NCBI GenBank assembly: GCA_001599715.1
Contig: BCHU01000008.1
Location: forward strand, 930,001 to 994,000
DNA: 64,000 nt
Direction of reading: 5' to 3'
Origin: Phaeotremella fagi
Lineage: Eukaryota > Basidiomycota > Tremellomycetes > Tremellales > Phaeotremellaceae
The notes beneath the pieces were generated by a model. That model made no database searches and was not told where the DNA came from. It was given only the letters and a program-made list of their open reading frames with translations. The position numbers and the translations under genes are program-made. Below are positions 10,398 through 23,500 of the stretch, in pieces. The stretch's first letter is position 1, and every line of letters starts with the position of its first letter.

Positions 10398-11800
10398 ATG
10401 TCACCTGCTTCACCAGTACTTCAGAACTCCTGTTTCAGTGAATTGGATTATTTCATTCAATCCCCAACCTCACCTAGTAGTTCAAGTTCATCTTTCTCGT
10501 CTTCACCAACTCCACGTCAGAGACAACGTGAGAATTCACCTCTATCAGATGACGATAAATTGGTTCGGGAATCTCCTGAACTTTCAACTAAACAGGCTAC
10601 AAGAATGTCTGTTCATGTCGGCGACATCTTGAAGACTACCAATTGGGCACGACCAATTAGAACTGATGCCGAGTCGAGTGAGTTCAACCCTCTTCATCGT
10701 CACGTTACCCAACTAACCCATCCGCAGTGAGAATCTTCGGTCAATCTCTTCAAAGAACTAGACGATTGAATCGTCATTCACCTATCCCATCACCACCATC
10801 TTCATCAGACGAAGGACCTCTTACTCCATCACCCATCATCGCTTCTGAAGGTATCGAGATCCCATCAAACGGCTGGAGTGTGATTTCCTCAGCCAAAGGT
10901 CTTGGTGTAACCGGCGTAGCCGAATGGGATACACCAGTATCCTATGTCTCCGAAGAAAGAATCGCTTCATTCGACAGCAACAACAACAACGACTCAAACT
11001 CAAGTTCACCAGATATCGAACTGGGATCACCAAGCTCCGCTAAAGGTTATCTCACACTTACACCAACACCACGAAGAGTTTTGGTGACCGCCGAATCACT
11101 CGATACCTATTCATCACCTTCTACACTTCATGAATTGAAATTCCTCAGACAAGCAGCAGTGGACTTAGAATTCGAAGCTCGTAGACCTATGAAAGCTGCT
11201 GCACCAAGGGAGAAGAAAATCCGAAGAAAAGCGGTTCCAACTTTACTTCAAACTGATTTCGACATGCCAGAGGCGTCAACTTCTCAATGTGTTTTAATCG
11301 AGGCTACTCCAGTAACCACCAGACGTAATTTGATATCAAGAAGACGACCTGTTACATCTTATGAACCTGCTCTATCACCAATCGAAATTTCACCTCGTCT
11401 AGGTTCTTTACCTTTCACTATTCCAGCTCGTAAAACTTCAACCTCGGATCGATTCAGTGGTTCAGCTCTTTCAGACACAGAAAGTAACGGTAACAACTCG
11501 GAGTCCACTTCATCTAGATTCGATAACAGATCCAATTCGACGACGTCTTCGTTATCGGATCATCCAATCTCAACTCCACCAAACGGTACGCCTCCACCTG
11601 GAGTTGAGAAATTCTTGTTGGACGTGGATTCAAGCTTCGATACTCTTATGCTTGATGGTGGTCTCACTGGTATGGGGAACGAATTTGAGAAAAGATTTGA
11701 AGTCAATGTTGCTGGTCTAAAACATAAAAAATCATATCGTCCTTCGACGACTGGTGATGGGAAAAGAGGGATTTCAAGGTTATTGAAAAGGCAGGTTTAG
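10398..11800 (+). CDS. Ser/Pro-rich protein of unknown function
   Basis: Exons 10398-10677 and 10728-11800; the intron has a GTGAGT donor and CTAAC branch and is phase 1, rebuilding an ATG codon across the junction. The product is 450 aa. Poly-Ser (SSSSSSFSSS), Asn runs (NNNND) and many SP sites dominate. A basic element (REKKIRRKAVP) sits near residue 260, and the C-terminus is basic (HKKSYRPS ... RLLKRQV). No membrane span. Composition is like the 6871-9027 product, and both may be disordered signalling substrates; sequence homology between them is not evident. Confidence 0.75.
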
Positions 11801-12280
11801 ATAGGTTTTGGATTGTATTCAGATTGTACTGCTTGACGTGGTTAAACGTTTTGAAAACATGTATTCCGTTCGATTACTTACTTTCTGCACTGCATGCCTG
11901 ACTCATATCAGGACAAGATAATCTATTGTTCCAAGAAAGGTGGCACTGACTAAATTGCAGCTATGAGTACAAGGCAAAGACGTCTCTGCAAAATGGTTCT
12001 GTCACAAGATTCATACTTTCGTTTAAAGTAAAATGTAAAATTGGTTATATGAGACAATCACTCTATTATATATATCAAACAAGAGATACCACACCGAGAA
12101 CAAAAAGGAGGAAGGAAGGAATATGACCCAAAATCTAGAGAAACTGTATGTACGATAATAATAAATGTCCGATGAACTTTTTAGGAGGACTTGGGGTAGA
12201 CGAAGATATATAAGCATTGTCCATTCAAATTGGATTCAAAAGTTATGGTTAAAAGAAGGAACAAGATTTTGATCCATCGC
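11801..12280. other. Intergenic between convergent genes
   Basis: 480 bp of AT-rich sequence with a short TATATATA run near 12067. Serves as 3' flank for both neighbours; nothing else seen. Confidence 0.5.
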
Positions 12281-12864
12281 CTATGGGGTAGTGTGACAAC
12301 CACCGTTTCTGTAGTAAACTTTGTCTGTTGGACAACAGTGAGTTTTGTCGTTGCTGGCTGGTTGATAGTTGTTTGTTTTACAAACACATCCGTTGACGTT
12401 GGAGTAGGTTTTGAAACCGTAGGTGTTGGCACCTCCGTAGTTGTAACATGAACAACCGTTGAAAGTACAGAAGGCTGAAGCTGGGGTGAGACAGACGTTA
12501 CAACTTGGACCGGCTCTTCTGACGGCATCGGGTGAACGAACGACTGGTGCGGCGAGTGGGAGACCTGGCGAAGGGTAAGTTATTAGCTGTATTTTGATGT
12601 AGTGTGGATAGACTTACCTCTTTGCAATCTCTCGGCGTTGGTTAATCTTTGAGAGAGAGCTTCACGGGCGGCCAATTTACGGTCTGCAACAGACTTAACG
12701 CTTCTGGCTGCGAAGTCGACACTTCTTTCATTTGGTTGGGAACCGGCCTGGATGATGTCAGTATAATGATTTGAAGACGATCAGAGGATGATAGTACTCA
12801 CTGGAACAGCGGAAGCCATACCAAGACCGATGAAGAGAGCAGCAACAATGACGGAGAACTTCAT
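12281..12864 (-). CDS. Small secreted cysteine-rich protein
   Basis: Exons 12802-12864, 12618-12747 and 12281-12564; 158 aa. The first exon is a classic signal peptide (MKFSVIVAALFIGLGMASAVP). A charged propeptide-like region (ADRKLAAREALSQRLTNAERL) follows, then a Cys-rich C-terminal domain with ten Cys: SCNVC, FCTFNGCSCYNYGG, GCVCK, HCCPTD and GGCHTTP. This is a small secreted Cys-rich protein, likely disulphide-bonded at the cell surface or in the medium. The region KLAAREAL is shared with the secreted product at 14398, but the C-terminal domains differ. Function is unknown. Confidence 0.85.
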
Positions 12865-14397
12865 TATGAATTTATAAAGATTTAAAATTTGGTTTGAGAT
12901 AAAAGAGAGTGTAAAATGGGATTGAAGGAAAGAAGAGAACCGTCAAAGAGGAAGGGGATACTTTATAACCAAGTGAAAGTCCTTATCATGAACTGCGAAG
13001 CAGGTCCATGCGAAAAAAAGGCATTAAATTGTGAACAACGTTGACCTGAACCTAGCAAAGCCTTCAAGGGGCTTGAAAAACAAAGACTAAAGCGCTTAGA
13101 CCTTAAGTCTAGGGTGAGAAAAGAGCATAATCCTCATTGTCTTAATCCAGAACAAAGAGCTTGAAAAGACTTTTCGAAGCGCTCGGACGCTAGGCTTAGG
13201 TCCAGTTTGTCTTCCGCCTCATTCTGCTTTTCTTTTTTTACTCAGAATGATTAGTTCCTGCAGGATACTTGTATGAGAAAAAGTTAAATGAGGTTTTTGG
13301 GGTTCTCTTGACAACAAGTGGTAATTCTTGGTCATCTTTCGGTATTAAAATTACTGAATGACGAAGTTAAAAATGGGTTTTCCACTATGCTTCGATACGA
13401 TCATCGAAGAAACTCGACCTTGCTGTTTGGGTTATTCGGTTTATCTTTGGGAATTGCTCTAACGCCAAGGCACGAATTTAGAGAAGTACGTTATTCTTAG
13501 ACCTGAATAAACCATTTATTTATTTTCTTCCCTTGAGAGTAGGGGGATGACTCCAAGGTGGATCTACCGGAGTATATTGTCCGTAGTCGAATTCGTTCCT
13601 CTAGGGTAGTCATGACTTACATAACACCAGTTGAGTTTACTTTATTTTCTCTTTTGTGTTCTTCTCCGAAGAAATCGAAACATATTAACCAGTGAACCCA
13701 TGTTATTTGAATTGAGGTGCGAGATCAGAGGATTTTCCGAGACCATCTATTTTTGTAGTTTTTCACGGAGCCGACGATTGTTCAGGAATTGTGTTCACAG
13801 TTCGCTACTTCTTACGTTAGAAAGATGCAGTGACCCAACATTAACCAATCTTAGTCCTGTCAGCGATCGCAGCGTATAACCATATTGCGAGATTCTCTTT
13901 CAGCTTTCCAACCTACCAAGCACGGGGTTACGTCCTTTTTCAAATTGAACAATGGACCCAAAATTATTCAACGACGCCAATATCTGGTAAGCAATGCGCA
14001 GAGAACGGACCCCAAGATAATCCCTGTAAAGGATGAGACTTTCACAATCATTGTTCTCATTAACGACAGCCTTGCATTCTACGCCTGGTCTCGGAAAGTC
14101 TAAGGAGGAACCTGGGAATTACGATATCAGTTACTCCGGTGGCGTCCTGCGGATGAATCTTTTTTTTCTTTTCAAGTTAACCTAATCAACTTCAGTGGAG
14201 GAATCAAACTTGAGAGTAACTTTAAGTAGGTTGGCGTTTGCATGGTTTCCAGTGCTTCGTACTTCGTTCGTACCTTCCGGGTTACTGAATACGGCTTATA
14301 CAGTAAAGCCAATCAGTATATTTATAAACAAAGAGAACAGTGATGGATGAATGAAGTGTTGTTGGAAGCACCTCGTATCTTGTGATATAACTAAGAA
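12865..14397. other. 1.5-kb intergenic region, no gene recognised
   Basis: Holds the promoters of two divergent secreted-protein genes. Short plus-strand frames (13318-13500, 13631-13879, 13885-14103) carry no motif, no joinable introns and mixed composition. Near 13060-13190 there is a loose series of CTTGAAAA / GCGCTTAGA-like repeats. A decayed mobile element is possible but not shown. Confidence 0.4.
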
Positions 14398-15183
14398 ATG
14401 AGATTTTCCATCATCATAGCACTACTGTTCACAGCTATAGCTTACGCTTCAGTTCTTCCAATCTCTGTAAGTCCAAGAATCATTCGTCCTCGGACAAAAA
14501 AGGAAACGTCTGACCAGATGGATGTGATGCTAGAGACGAGACGAATCCGTCAACCCAAAAGTCGAAATCCTACACCCTGAAACACCTTTCCAAAGTCAGA
14601 ATCAAATCATCAATCCCAAACAGAGGATCATCAAAAGGAACAATTTAGGTGAAAGGAAGAAAGCGGCTCGGGAAGCTCTTGCTTTGAAACTGTCAAATGG
14701 CGATAGATTGAGACGAAGTGAGTGGAAATACTCGTGGTTGTTATTACTTGAAGCTAAATACGAGATAGGTTTACGGGAGAATTGTCATGCGAGAAATCAC
14801 TAGATACCGTATTAGATATCTTGCGGCCAACTCGATTCGATGGTATTGGAAGCTGTCTCATGACGATCCTATGTTTACATGGAGGTTCGTTCGCTCAATA
14901 GACTGTGCTCGAACGCACGATCTCAGGTTTTCCTTTGGGGCTAAATTGGATAGGAACTAGTTTAGAGGAACTCGATCATCCTAACAGGAATGAAGGAAAT
15001 GTAGAATTTCAGACAGAAGGACTTGAGATTCGAAGGACAATTTTGTATCATGCTACTACTAGACTAACACTCTACAATGTACCATTTCTGTACGATATAC
15101 CTTGTATCCTCAACTCACTATGTATTTCTACACCTCCCAAATCCACAACAGTGACCTCTCAATATCTCTCTGATTCAAAATAG
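14398..15183 (+). CDS. Secreted protein of unknown function, paralogous N-terminus to 12281-12864
   Basis: Exons 14398-14466, 14534-14721, 14769-14884 and 14927-15183; 209 aa. Exon 1 is a signal peptide (MRFSIIIALLFTAIAYASVL) and ends at the same place relative to the peptide as its paralogue. Exon 2 contains ERKKAAREALALKLSNGDRL, matching the KLAAREALSQRLTNAERL region of the other gene. The rest is different and has only a few Cys. The second intron needs a weak donor (GTGGAA at 14722); the stronger GTGAGT at 14718 leads to an early stop, so an alternative short product is possible. Coding in exons 3-4 is supported by continuous frame only. Confidence 0.55.
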
Positions 15184-15575
15184 ATATTCGATTGTTCCCC
15201 CAACAACTGGGGGTAGCTCAGGGCAACAAAAGCATCGTAACCATTGTCTCGGACCAACGATTATCCGTACCTTACCAAGTGCCTGGATAATTTAATTTCG
15301 GATGCAACGAGACCCCATTTTTTTTCTCTGGTAACGAGGGAAGGGGGTGTCTATTACCACAATAGGTCTTGGTTCCACAGTTCGACTGTATCTCGTAATG
15401 GTAGCAAAGAGCTTTAGTCCGGAGATCTCGGCAGATTCCCATTGTTCTCGATAAAGGAAATTCTTGGAGTGGACATGCTTTTCTCGGAATGTCGTGACTT
15501 AGTTGGTTGACTTCAACATACATTTATTCATACAATGAGATGAAAACTAGAAATACATCTTTGTCAAGCTTGATT
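15184..15575. other. Intergenic, short minus-strand Cys-containing frame
   Basis: A minus-strand frame at 15272-15523 (83 aa, five Cys) is open but has no motif or signal peptide and is not claimed as a gene. A CCCCCAACAACTGGGGG hairpin lies near 15197-15213. Confidence 0.4.
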
Positions 15576-18303
15576 TTAATCGATAGATTTAGCAGCTCGA
15601 ATAGCTAATTTATCCATGAACATCTCTCTAGCCAACGAATCTCAGCTATAGTCTTTGACAAATGGGAAAGTCAAACTTACTTGGCTTTTTGACTTGACAC
15701 CAAATTCTTTTCATCATCTTTGATTCTTTCTTGTTCATTCTCTATCGAGATTTTAGCACGATTCTAACATTATCAGCCGTCTATAATTCTCTGTCTCAGT
15801 TGATAAAAACTCACTAAATGACTTTGTTCAAGATTCAGACAAGCTAGTACAGTTTTTTGCCAGCTAACATCATTATTTCAGTGAAGATAACGTCGAATCA
15901 ATTCAAATAAACCTACCCTTGATGTCTATCACAACGTCTCCTACTGGCCAAACATAAATCCTCAATCTCGCCACCCTCACCCTCAACCCAATGTTCAATC
16001 TGTTCATCATCCCAAGACAAAACCCTATCATATCCACAAGGCTTTTCATCACCGTTCTTAACAGCCACATTCTTCTTTCTACCTTTCCTATGGTTGTTCT
16101 CTTTCTCATCCTCATCTTCAGGTTGGATAACGACGTTGTTCAACGTTTCACATTTATCTATTGCTAGTTGCAACATCCTCTCCCTCTTCTTCAAGATTTT
16201 TAAAGCTGATTCTATAGATTGTAATTGTTTCGCTAAATTCGATTCCAACTCTGTCGTCATCTTCTTGTCCACCTTCTCACCGTTCGAATCGATTTTTATA
16301 TGATGGATAACCTTGATTTCTTCTTTTGGTTTGGGAAACGACGTAAATTCTTCCGCTAGCTTTTCAAGTGTTTTCTTGTCTGTCAGAGAGTTGATCAATT
16401 CGGCAGAATGTTTGAAAGCACATGTAGAAGAACAGAATCTATACTGATCAGTGGACAAACAGGAATCAAGTTTAAAAGCAACCTACTTCGATCTAGCGTA
16501 TGTGAAGATTTTCCCGCAATCTGGTCGTTTACAATAAACTTTGTAAGAAGTTCTCTGCTTCGTCTCTAAGTATATCAATCAGATAAATCTTCACACTGTG
16601 AATCTTAAACGACTCACTCTCCTCACAATCTTTACAGATGTAGATATCGATCAGATCAACTTTCTTAGGACTGATCCCAACACATCCAGGATGGAACCAA
16701 TTTCCGCACCTATCCGAACTTTATCAGTGTCGCGCACAGAATTCATCTGATAAACACTTACTCATCACATCCAATCATCATCCCTTCCTCATCCTCCTCT
16801 TCGTTATAAGGTCTCTTGCAGGTACAATAAACAGCTGAATCTCCTTGATCATCTTTTTTAGAACGAGGTGAATCCAAGAGTTCGACCGTGGGACTGGCTA
16901 CTTTCGTCACGTCCTGAAAACATTTTGTTAGCTACGCGTCGAATCATGCGTTTGATTATACTGACAGGTGTTTCGGGCGCTTTGACAGATTTAGAACTTG
17001 AGGGACGACCATCTTCAGTCTAAGCTTCTGTTAGTCAGGATCCTACGAAAAAGGAAAAAACGTAAGTCACCTTTTTAACTTTCTTCTCAACCACTTTTTT
17101 AACTTGCGATTTAGGGGCGTTCTTGACGGTATCTTTCTTTGGTGTACTCTTCTTTCCCAACCCATAAGCTTCTTTCCAAAAATCTTTTTTTGAGAAAGGC
17201 TTCGTCACGGTATCAGTTGACACTGTTTTCTGAGATTCTCCCTCATCTACGTTGACGGTTTCCTTATCGTTTTCATCAACTTTAATTACGTCTCCCTCAT
17301 CTCCGTTCACTTTGATTGTGTGGTCTGCATCGTCCTCTGTTTTTATTGTTTCAGTTTGTTCTGAGACTTTGATAGACTCCGCTTCGTTTTGAATTGATTT
17401 TCGAACTTCATCTTGATCTGGTAGTAGATCATCTTTGTCCCCCTTAATAACCTTGAGACCATCATCGTGATTGGCAGCCGTCTCGGAAGATTGGATATCA
17501 CCGTTGTCCTCTATCATTGGCACATCACCATCGTCTGAAACAACTCCACGAGTAGTATCTTTAGGTTCACTTTCATCTTTTATCGTCTCGTCTTTACCGT
17601 CTGGATTTGATGTCTCGACGACCGCTGCAGTGGATGTTTCAATTCCATCCTGTACTGCCTGTTGTTCTTCATTGGTCACGTTATCGGTACCGTTGTTATC
17701 TTCTACGTCGACCTCCGTAGGATCCTGCCCTACTGAGGGAATCTCTCCATCGCCACCATTTCTCGAAGCATCAACGGTAGCTGGATCCTGCTCATCTGGT
17801 CGTCTCCCCAAATCTACCTCCTCCGTTGTCACTTCTTGAGAAGTCGATTCGTCCACATTAGAATTCGAGTGGTCCATCTTCGTCCCATCCGTCTCAGCAG
17901 TATCCTCTACAGCTGTAGGAACCAAATGAGAACCACCATGAGACATCAAACCATCTGAATGAACAGCACTACTTTGCTCCATCTCCTCATTCTCCTCATC
18001 CTCATCCCCAGCTCGAAGAAAAGTCGAAGAATCCTCAACTCCCTCATCACCAGTATTCACAAACTCCACCTCCTCATCCACATGGATTTTCCTTCGTTTC
18101 GAACTCGAACCAACCTTAATCTCATCAGCGGTAGCGGATCTCTTGATAGGACTCTTGGATTTCATTCGTTTGTTAGGTGAAACTGGTGTTTTGGTTGGTG
18201 ATTTCGAGCGAGATTTGGATTTTGGGGGTGGAGGACCAATTATGTCTAGTGGATCTGGGGAAGGGTCTTTGGATGTTGATTTTGGGAATCCTTTGCGAGG
18301 CAT
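15576..18303 (-). CDS. SPP1: COMPASS subunit Spp1/CFP1-type, PHD finger protein
   Basis: Nine exons: 17071-18303, 16966-17019, 16762-16913, 16618-16709, 16487-16565, 15917-16438, 15815-15863, 15681-15763, 15576-15627; 771 aa, all phases close. The first ~410 residues are disordered and acidic with a basic SP-rich head (KSKSRSKSPTKTP). Residues ~458-510 form a PHD finger (VYCTCKRPYNEEED, MIGCDECGNWFHPGCVG, YICKDCEE) that should bind H3K4me3. Then come CKRPDCGKIF and KFCSSTCAFKHSAELI, and a C-terminal Cys/His cluster (KPCGYDRVL ... CLASRRRCDRH) plus a helical tail, the order seen in CFP1/Spp1. Known role: subunit of the Set1 H3K4 methyltransferase. The acidic N-terminal extension is long for the family. 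It lies head-to-head with the hydrolase at 18444. Confidence 0.85.
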
Positions 18304-18443
18304 TTTGGTGGTGTTGAACGAAAGTTCGTGTTAAAGCACGAAAGAACTTGAAGCGGTGGTGGAGATCGCGTTGATCTCCTTGTTGATTTCTGTTGCTGTA
18401 CAAGTAATAGATACTTATCCTTGAGAAAGGACAAAAACACTGT

Positions 18444-20030
18444 ATGGAAACTATAGACGAACCTACACCACTCACTGATCCAGCTGCTTATTTAAGTTCT
18501 CTTAAATTCTCTAGGAAACTCAAGAAATGTCCTAGGACAGGTCATCCAGTTTCTTATTCTGATATAGGTGATCCAAACGGTATACCGTTACTCTATCTTG
18601 TACCTAGTGCTTGTACACGATGGTTTGCTGCTCCTCAAGGTAAGTCTCTTATTCTGGAAATAGGGATGTTGGATTGATGATAGGACAGATCCCCTTTGTA
18701 AACGATATGGAATTAGGATTATCGCGATTGATCGACCGGGATGTGGGGCTACACCTATGGTCCCACTTGTTGAAAGATTGGAGAAAAGTTGTGGTATGTA
18801 ACTCGACAGCTATACCGAGAAAAGCTGACATAGATTGGATGGACAGAGATGATGATCTCAGTCTTGGAGCATTTGGATATAAAAATCAAACATATTTTAG
18901 CGACTTCCGCCGGCGTTTAGTAAGTCCCTCCAATTATATTCTTGTTAACAAGTTGCAAACTACAGTCCAGCTTTACATCTTCTTCTCAATCATCCAGAAG
19001 CTTTTGCAACAGGTTTAAATCCACCTCCTCATCTTTATCTTTTAGCACCTTGGTCACCACCTTTTCCCAGGGGTCATCAGAATTATTATAATCAACCGTT
19101 GAATTGGATACCGGATGGTTTGATCACGTCGCAACATTCCACTGTGAGTGATATTGTCATCAACGTATTTGAATCATCAACTGAAAAATTGGTTCAATAG
19201 CTACCCTACGTCATACCTCTTGCTAAATCCGCTGAGGCTGCTTACTCAACTACCTCAGCTTTACTTTCTGATTCTTATAATAATTTGTCTAATAGATGGT
19301 CATCTCTTTTTCAGCCTAAACTCGATGATCAAAGTTCTACTGATACTGGGGATGATGTAGTCCCCGAAGTACAGCGTGGTGAGGTGAATGAAGAAGAGGT
19401 AGAGGAAGAAGTACCACGTAAGAGACTATGGGGGAAAGGAGCCAAATATGTAAGTCATCCCCTATCTACCAAATAAACACTAACTAGTCCAAGTTAACGA
19501 TGGATTACATTTACGCTGAAGAGTTCAGAGGTATCGGTCAAGGTAGATCATCGTCCCATGAGAAAATACTGATGAGCGAAAAGAACAAATGATATGTTTG
19601 AACAGAGGACCGACGAACACGGGCCCAGAATGGTTCGAAGCTGCCTTTTCAGGTTTATCAGGACTCTTACGATATAAAGAGAACGACGAAGTGATCAAGA
19701 TCATGCAACCGCTTGAGATAGATCTTTGGTGGGGTCATCAGGATGGGATGGTTCCCAGACAGGGGCAACGTGAGTACCAGAATTTTATCTTAGCGTACAT
19801 AGTAAAACTGAAATATCATGATAAGTTTGGTTCAATAGCGTTATTGAATCTCACAAAGAGACTATTAAATTGAATATACATGATGTTCCCGATGGAGATC
19901 ATACTGATTTGTGAGTGGGAGTTGAGGTGACATAGAGCTGCAATCTCATCTGATGTGGGTTTGATATAGACTTGAACGATCTGATGGCATTTATGAAGTT
20001 TACGAACTTGTATCTAGTCGAGGACGGTAG
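18444..20030 (+). CDS. Alpha/beta hydrolase
   Basis: Nine exons: 18444-18639, 18689-18793, 18847-18919, 18966-19143, 19201-19449, 19488-19542, 19584-19773, 19839-19910, 19970-20030; 392 aa. The fold markers are DIGDPNGIPLLYLVPSAC (oxyanion region), RIIAIDRPGCGATP (strand 4/helix B), the nucleophile elbow ATSAG (a variant of G-x-S-x-G, split by an intron), WWGHQDGMVP (acid region) and DVPDGDHTDL (His). An acidic insertion (NEEEVEEEVP) sits before the cap. The seventh exon must use a GTACCA donor at 19774; the nearer GTGAGT donor at 19770 breaks the frame. Substrate unknown. Confidence 0.8.
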
Positions 20031-20559
20031 ATGTGGTAGTGAGGATCTGTAGCTGTAGCTGTAGTTTATCATTGTACAAGTACAAGGTACAAAGGTGCTG
20101 ATCGAGGTGCCACTTTGCGGTGATAAAGCTTAGACCAACCACGCGACTTTACTTCCGCCAATCGACAAAGATAGCGCAATCTTCACTGGAATCATAGTTA
20201 GACAGCAAATTAGACACAGTAAAGAGAATCACCAAGCAAATGAAAGAAGAGCAAAGAAATCAATCACAATTCTCTTCAATGTCATTCTAACATATCAAAC
20301 AATCAACATCATCACCTACCAAACGAATGAATTCAATCATCAACATCATCTCAACCTCTTCCCCTTTTTCTCGGTCATCAAAACCTTTTTCCGGTTAGAT
20401 TTTAGGTTACGTTCAGACGATAAGCACCAATACCATACATTACACATATCAAAAAAATTCACGCGACCACCATATTAAATTAACGAACGACCGATTATCG
20501 ATACTACGCAGAACTACCTCGTAAAGGGAGTTTCATACGACAATTATATTTTAATCATC
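20031..20559. other. Promoter and 5' UTR of the SAPS gene
   Basis: 530 bp with a CTGTAG triple repeat near 20048-20065 and GTAC-rich sequence just after it. No gene seen. Confidence 0.5.
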
Positions 20560-23500
20560 ATGTTGTGGAGATTCAGTTTCGCTTCTGCATCCACTTTAGA
20601 TGTCTTGTTATCTAGAGAAATACCACCTACGATAGAGGAATTACTTGATGAACAGGAATTGATCCAGGAAGTTAAAGCTCAGAATAACAAGTGAGTCTCA
20701 TGTCAATCACTATTGATAATGCTAATCACTAACATGTGTTCTTTTTTTCTTTTCACCCTTACCAGATTGGTTAGCTATCTATCGAAAGAAGATTCCATCA
20801 AATCATTACTCCAATGGGTCATCTCAGGTTTAGACGAATTAGATCAACAAGCTTCAGAAGCCGATTCAGAAAGTTTCAAACATGCCATCAACTCACCAGC
20901 TCTTTTCCCATCTTATCAAATTAATCATCCGAAAATCCCAATTCCAGTCCCAGGTCCTGGTCCAGATTCACCACCGTTAGAGAATGTTTCTTTGAAATCT
21001 GGAAATGACACTAAAACGGAAACGGAAAATGCAACCGAAACTGCAACTGCAACTGAAAGCAGTGAGGAGAAAGTTGGTGAATCGGACGAAAAAGTTGAAG
21101 AAGGTGATAAGGATTTAGACGCTGTTGAGGATCCTTCGACGAGTATGGATGTCGAGAGTGGAAGAGGTAGTTTTTCTTCTGGAGGTCTTGGCATTGGTTT
21201 AGGTCAAGGATTGGAAGCTGGACAATCGAGTATCGAAGATGATGCCCAAAGATCAAAGTGAGTCATGTCTGAACTCAACTTGAATCTTTCAACTGACTTT
21301 CCCCCAGATACCCTCAAATATCAACTGAAGTCTTAACATCAGAACTATGGACGATAACAGAAACCGTCATGGCCAACAAAGACGGATTACTTCGACCATT
21401 CTGGGAAGCCGTTTTACCGCCTGTCACGAAAACTGATGAGAACGTTGAAGATCTATCGGTATCGAGACTTGAGCAGAGTGAGAAGGATCGAGCTAGGGAT
21501 GAATTTTGGGATGAGAAGGATGAGGAGAGAGATAGGAGACGAGAAGTTATTAGGGGTATGTGGGTTAGAGTGAATGGTGCTTTTATGACTAAACGTACGA
21601 CCGAGGTGAGTGGTGGTCTTTTGATAGAGGGACGGGTTGCTGATTAGTCCAGATGATTCGATTTATTCAAACCATCCCGGACGTCGTGGAACGGATGATC
21701 AATGGAATCCAAAGTCCAGCTGTTCAGGATATGATCATTCGAATCGTTTCATCTGAAGAAGCTGGTGTCTCAGGTGTCATAGATTGGTTAGCGGAACAAG
21801 GACTCATTCCGCGTCTGTTAGAATTACTTTCCCCTCTTCATCCAACATCCACGCATTCCATCGCGGCCGATTTATTGAAATCGATAATAACTCTATGTGC
21901 ACCTGCACCTTTCAATCCACATGGCGGAAACGCGGCTGAACAACAAGGTGGTCCACCACCTGGAACTCGTGATAACAGATTAATTCGCGAAATGGTCAGT
22001 GAGAAAAGTATCAAGACAATCGTCGGTTTCATGTTGGATCCGATAGAGTTATCGGATCAAGATTGGAAAGGTCTGAACGAAGATGGAACACCCAACATTG
22101 GTGATCCATTCGTCATCCATCCTCTACCATCGATATCATCAGCTTCATCATCTTTATCACATGTTTGCAACATACTAGTTGAACTTATCAGGAGGAACAA
22201 TTCCGATTTCTCCGAACCACATTTATTCCATACTTTGAGAAACAGGATTTTGACTGCTAAACAGGGTTTACAGGAGAGTGGTGCTGATTTCAGTGATGAT
22301 GAGATGAGAGCTAGGTTGGAGGATGCTATGTTGGAATTAAGTCCGAAAATGGGGATTGTTCATTTAGGTAGTCTCTTGACTGCTATCAGTGAGAGATTCT
22401 CCGAATTACATCGATTTTTATCACAACCTAGATCAATGGTGAGTCGTGCTAACTTCTTCGTGGGACTGATACTGATATTTGGTTCACGTAGGAACGCTCA
22501 AGCTCAGCAGCAAACGCCAAACCACTCACATTCGAACGATTCAGGATCATCGAACTCTATGCGGAATTATTACATTCTTCAAACATGTCCATCCTAAACC
22601 GTACACCGGGTACAGGACCTACGTATACACCCGAAGGAATTCTTTCAGGTGGTTTAGACGGTTTAGAGAAATTAGGGAACGCGATTGAAGGTGATCAATC
22701 TGGTGAAAACGGTGGTGAAGATTCGACACCTGAGACACAGGTTACTCAAGCGAAAGAACTACCAGTTAGCTCTGGATCTACAGATTGCTCGTTAACCGAA
22801 TCAGACGATATCGTCATTTCAGACGATGATGATGACGAAAATATCAACCCTAATCCGTTACCCAAAATCGTTTCTTCTGAATCGACACCAGCATCAACGA
22901 CGACGACGACGACCGATTTAGACAATTCATTACCTCCACCCCCATCTCAAGCTGACGTGGCTAGATTGAGGGACGTGATGGGGATTGAGAATAAAGATAA
23001 TTTGGGTTCGGGATCACAGGCACCTTCTGAATTCGCTTCAGTCAGTCATGCTGCTGTAGCTAATACTACTGCACCACCCTCCGTCGTTTCGGATTCAGAT
23101 ACTCATGAACCAGAAGCCAACGAAGTGATACCACCACCGTCAGATGAGATTTCAGCACCTGGTGATAAATTGAAACAAATTTATATTCAACATAGAGTTT
23201 TACCTACTGTCGTGGTAAGTTTTTGATGTGAGATGACCGAATGGGCGTTGCTGATATTTTTGGGTCGTAGGACTTGTTCTTTGAATATCCTAATAACGAT
23301 TTCTTGCATCATGTGGTATACGATTTACTTCAACAGATCTTGAACGGTCGATTGGGTCCTGGACTTAATCGGGAATTGGTCATTGAATTGTTGAGAGATG
23401 CTAAATTGATTGAACAGATTTTGGATGCTCAACGAGTCAACGATATGATGTTGTGAGTTAGATGTCGACTTGCTTTGAATGTTTTCACTGAATATTTCTT

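Noticed and set aside
13318..14103. Three short plus-strand open frames
   Set aside because: No motif, no start context, no splice sites that join them, and composition like non-coding sequence.
15197..15260. tRNA-like start (GGGGGTAGCTCAG) after a small hairpin
   Set aside because: No acceptor stem, anticodon arm or T-arm can be folded downstream.
16585..16600. ATCAGATAA match inside an intron of the Spp1-type gene
   Set aside because: Intronic and single; about one chance match is expected in a window of this size.
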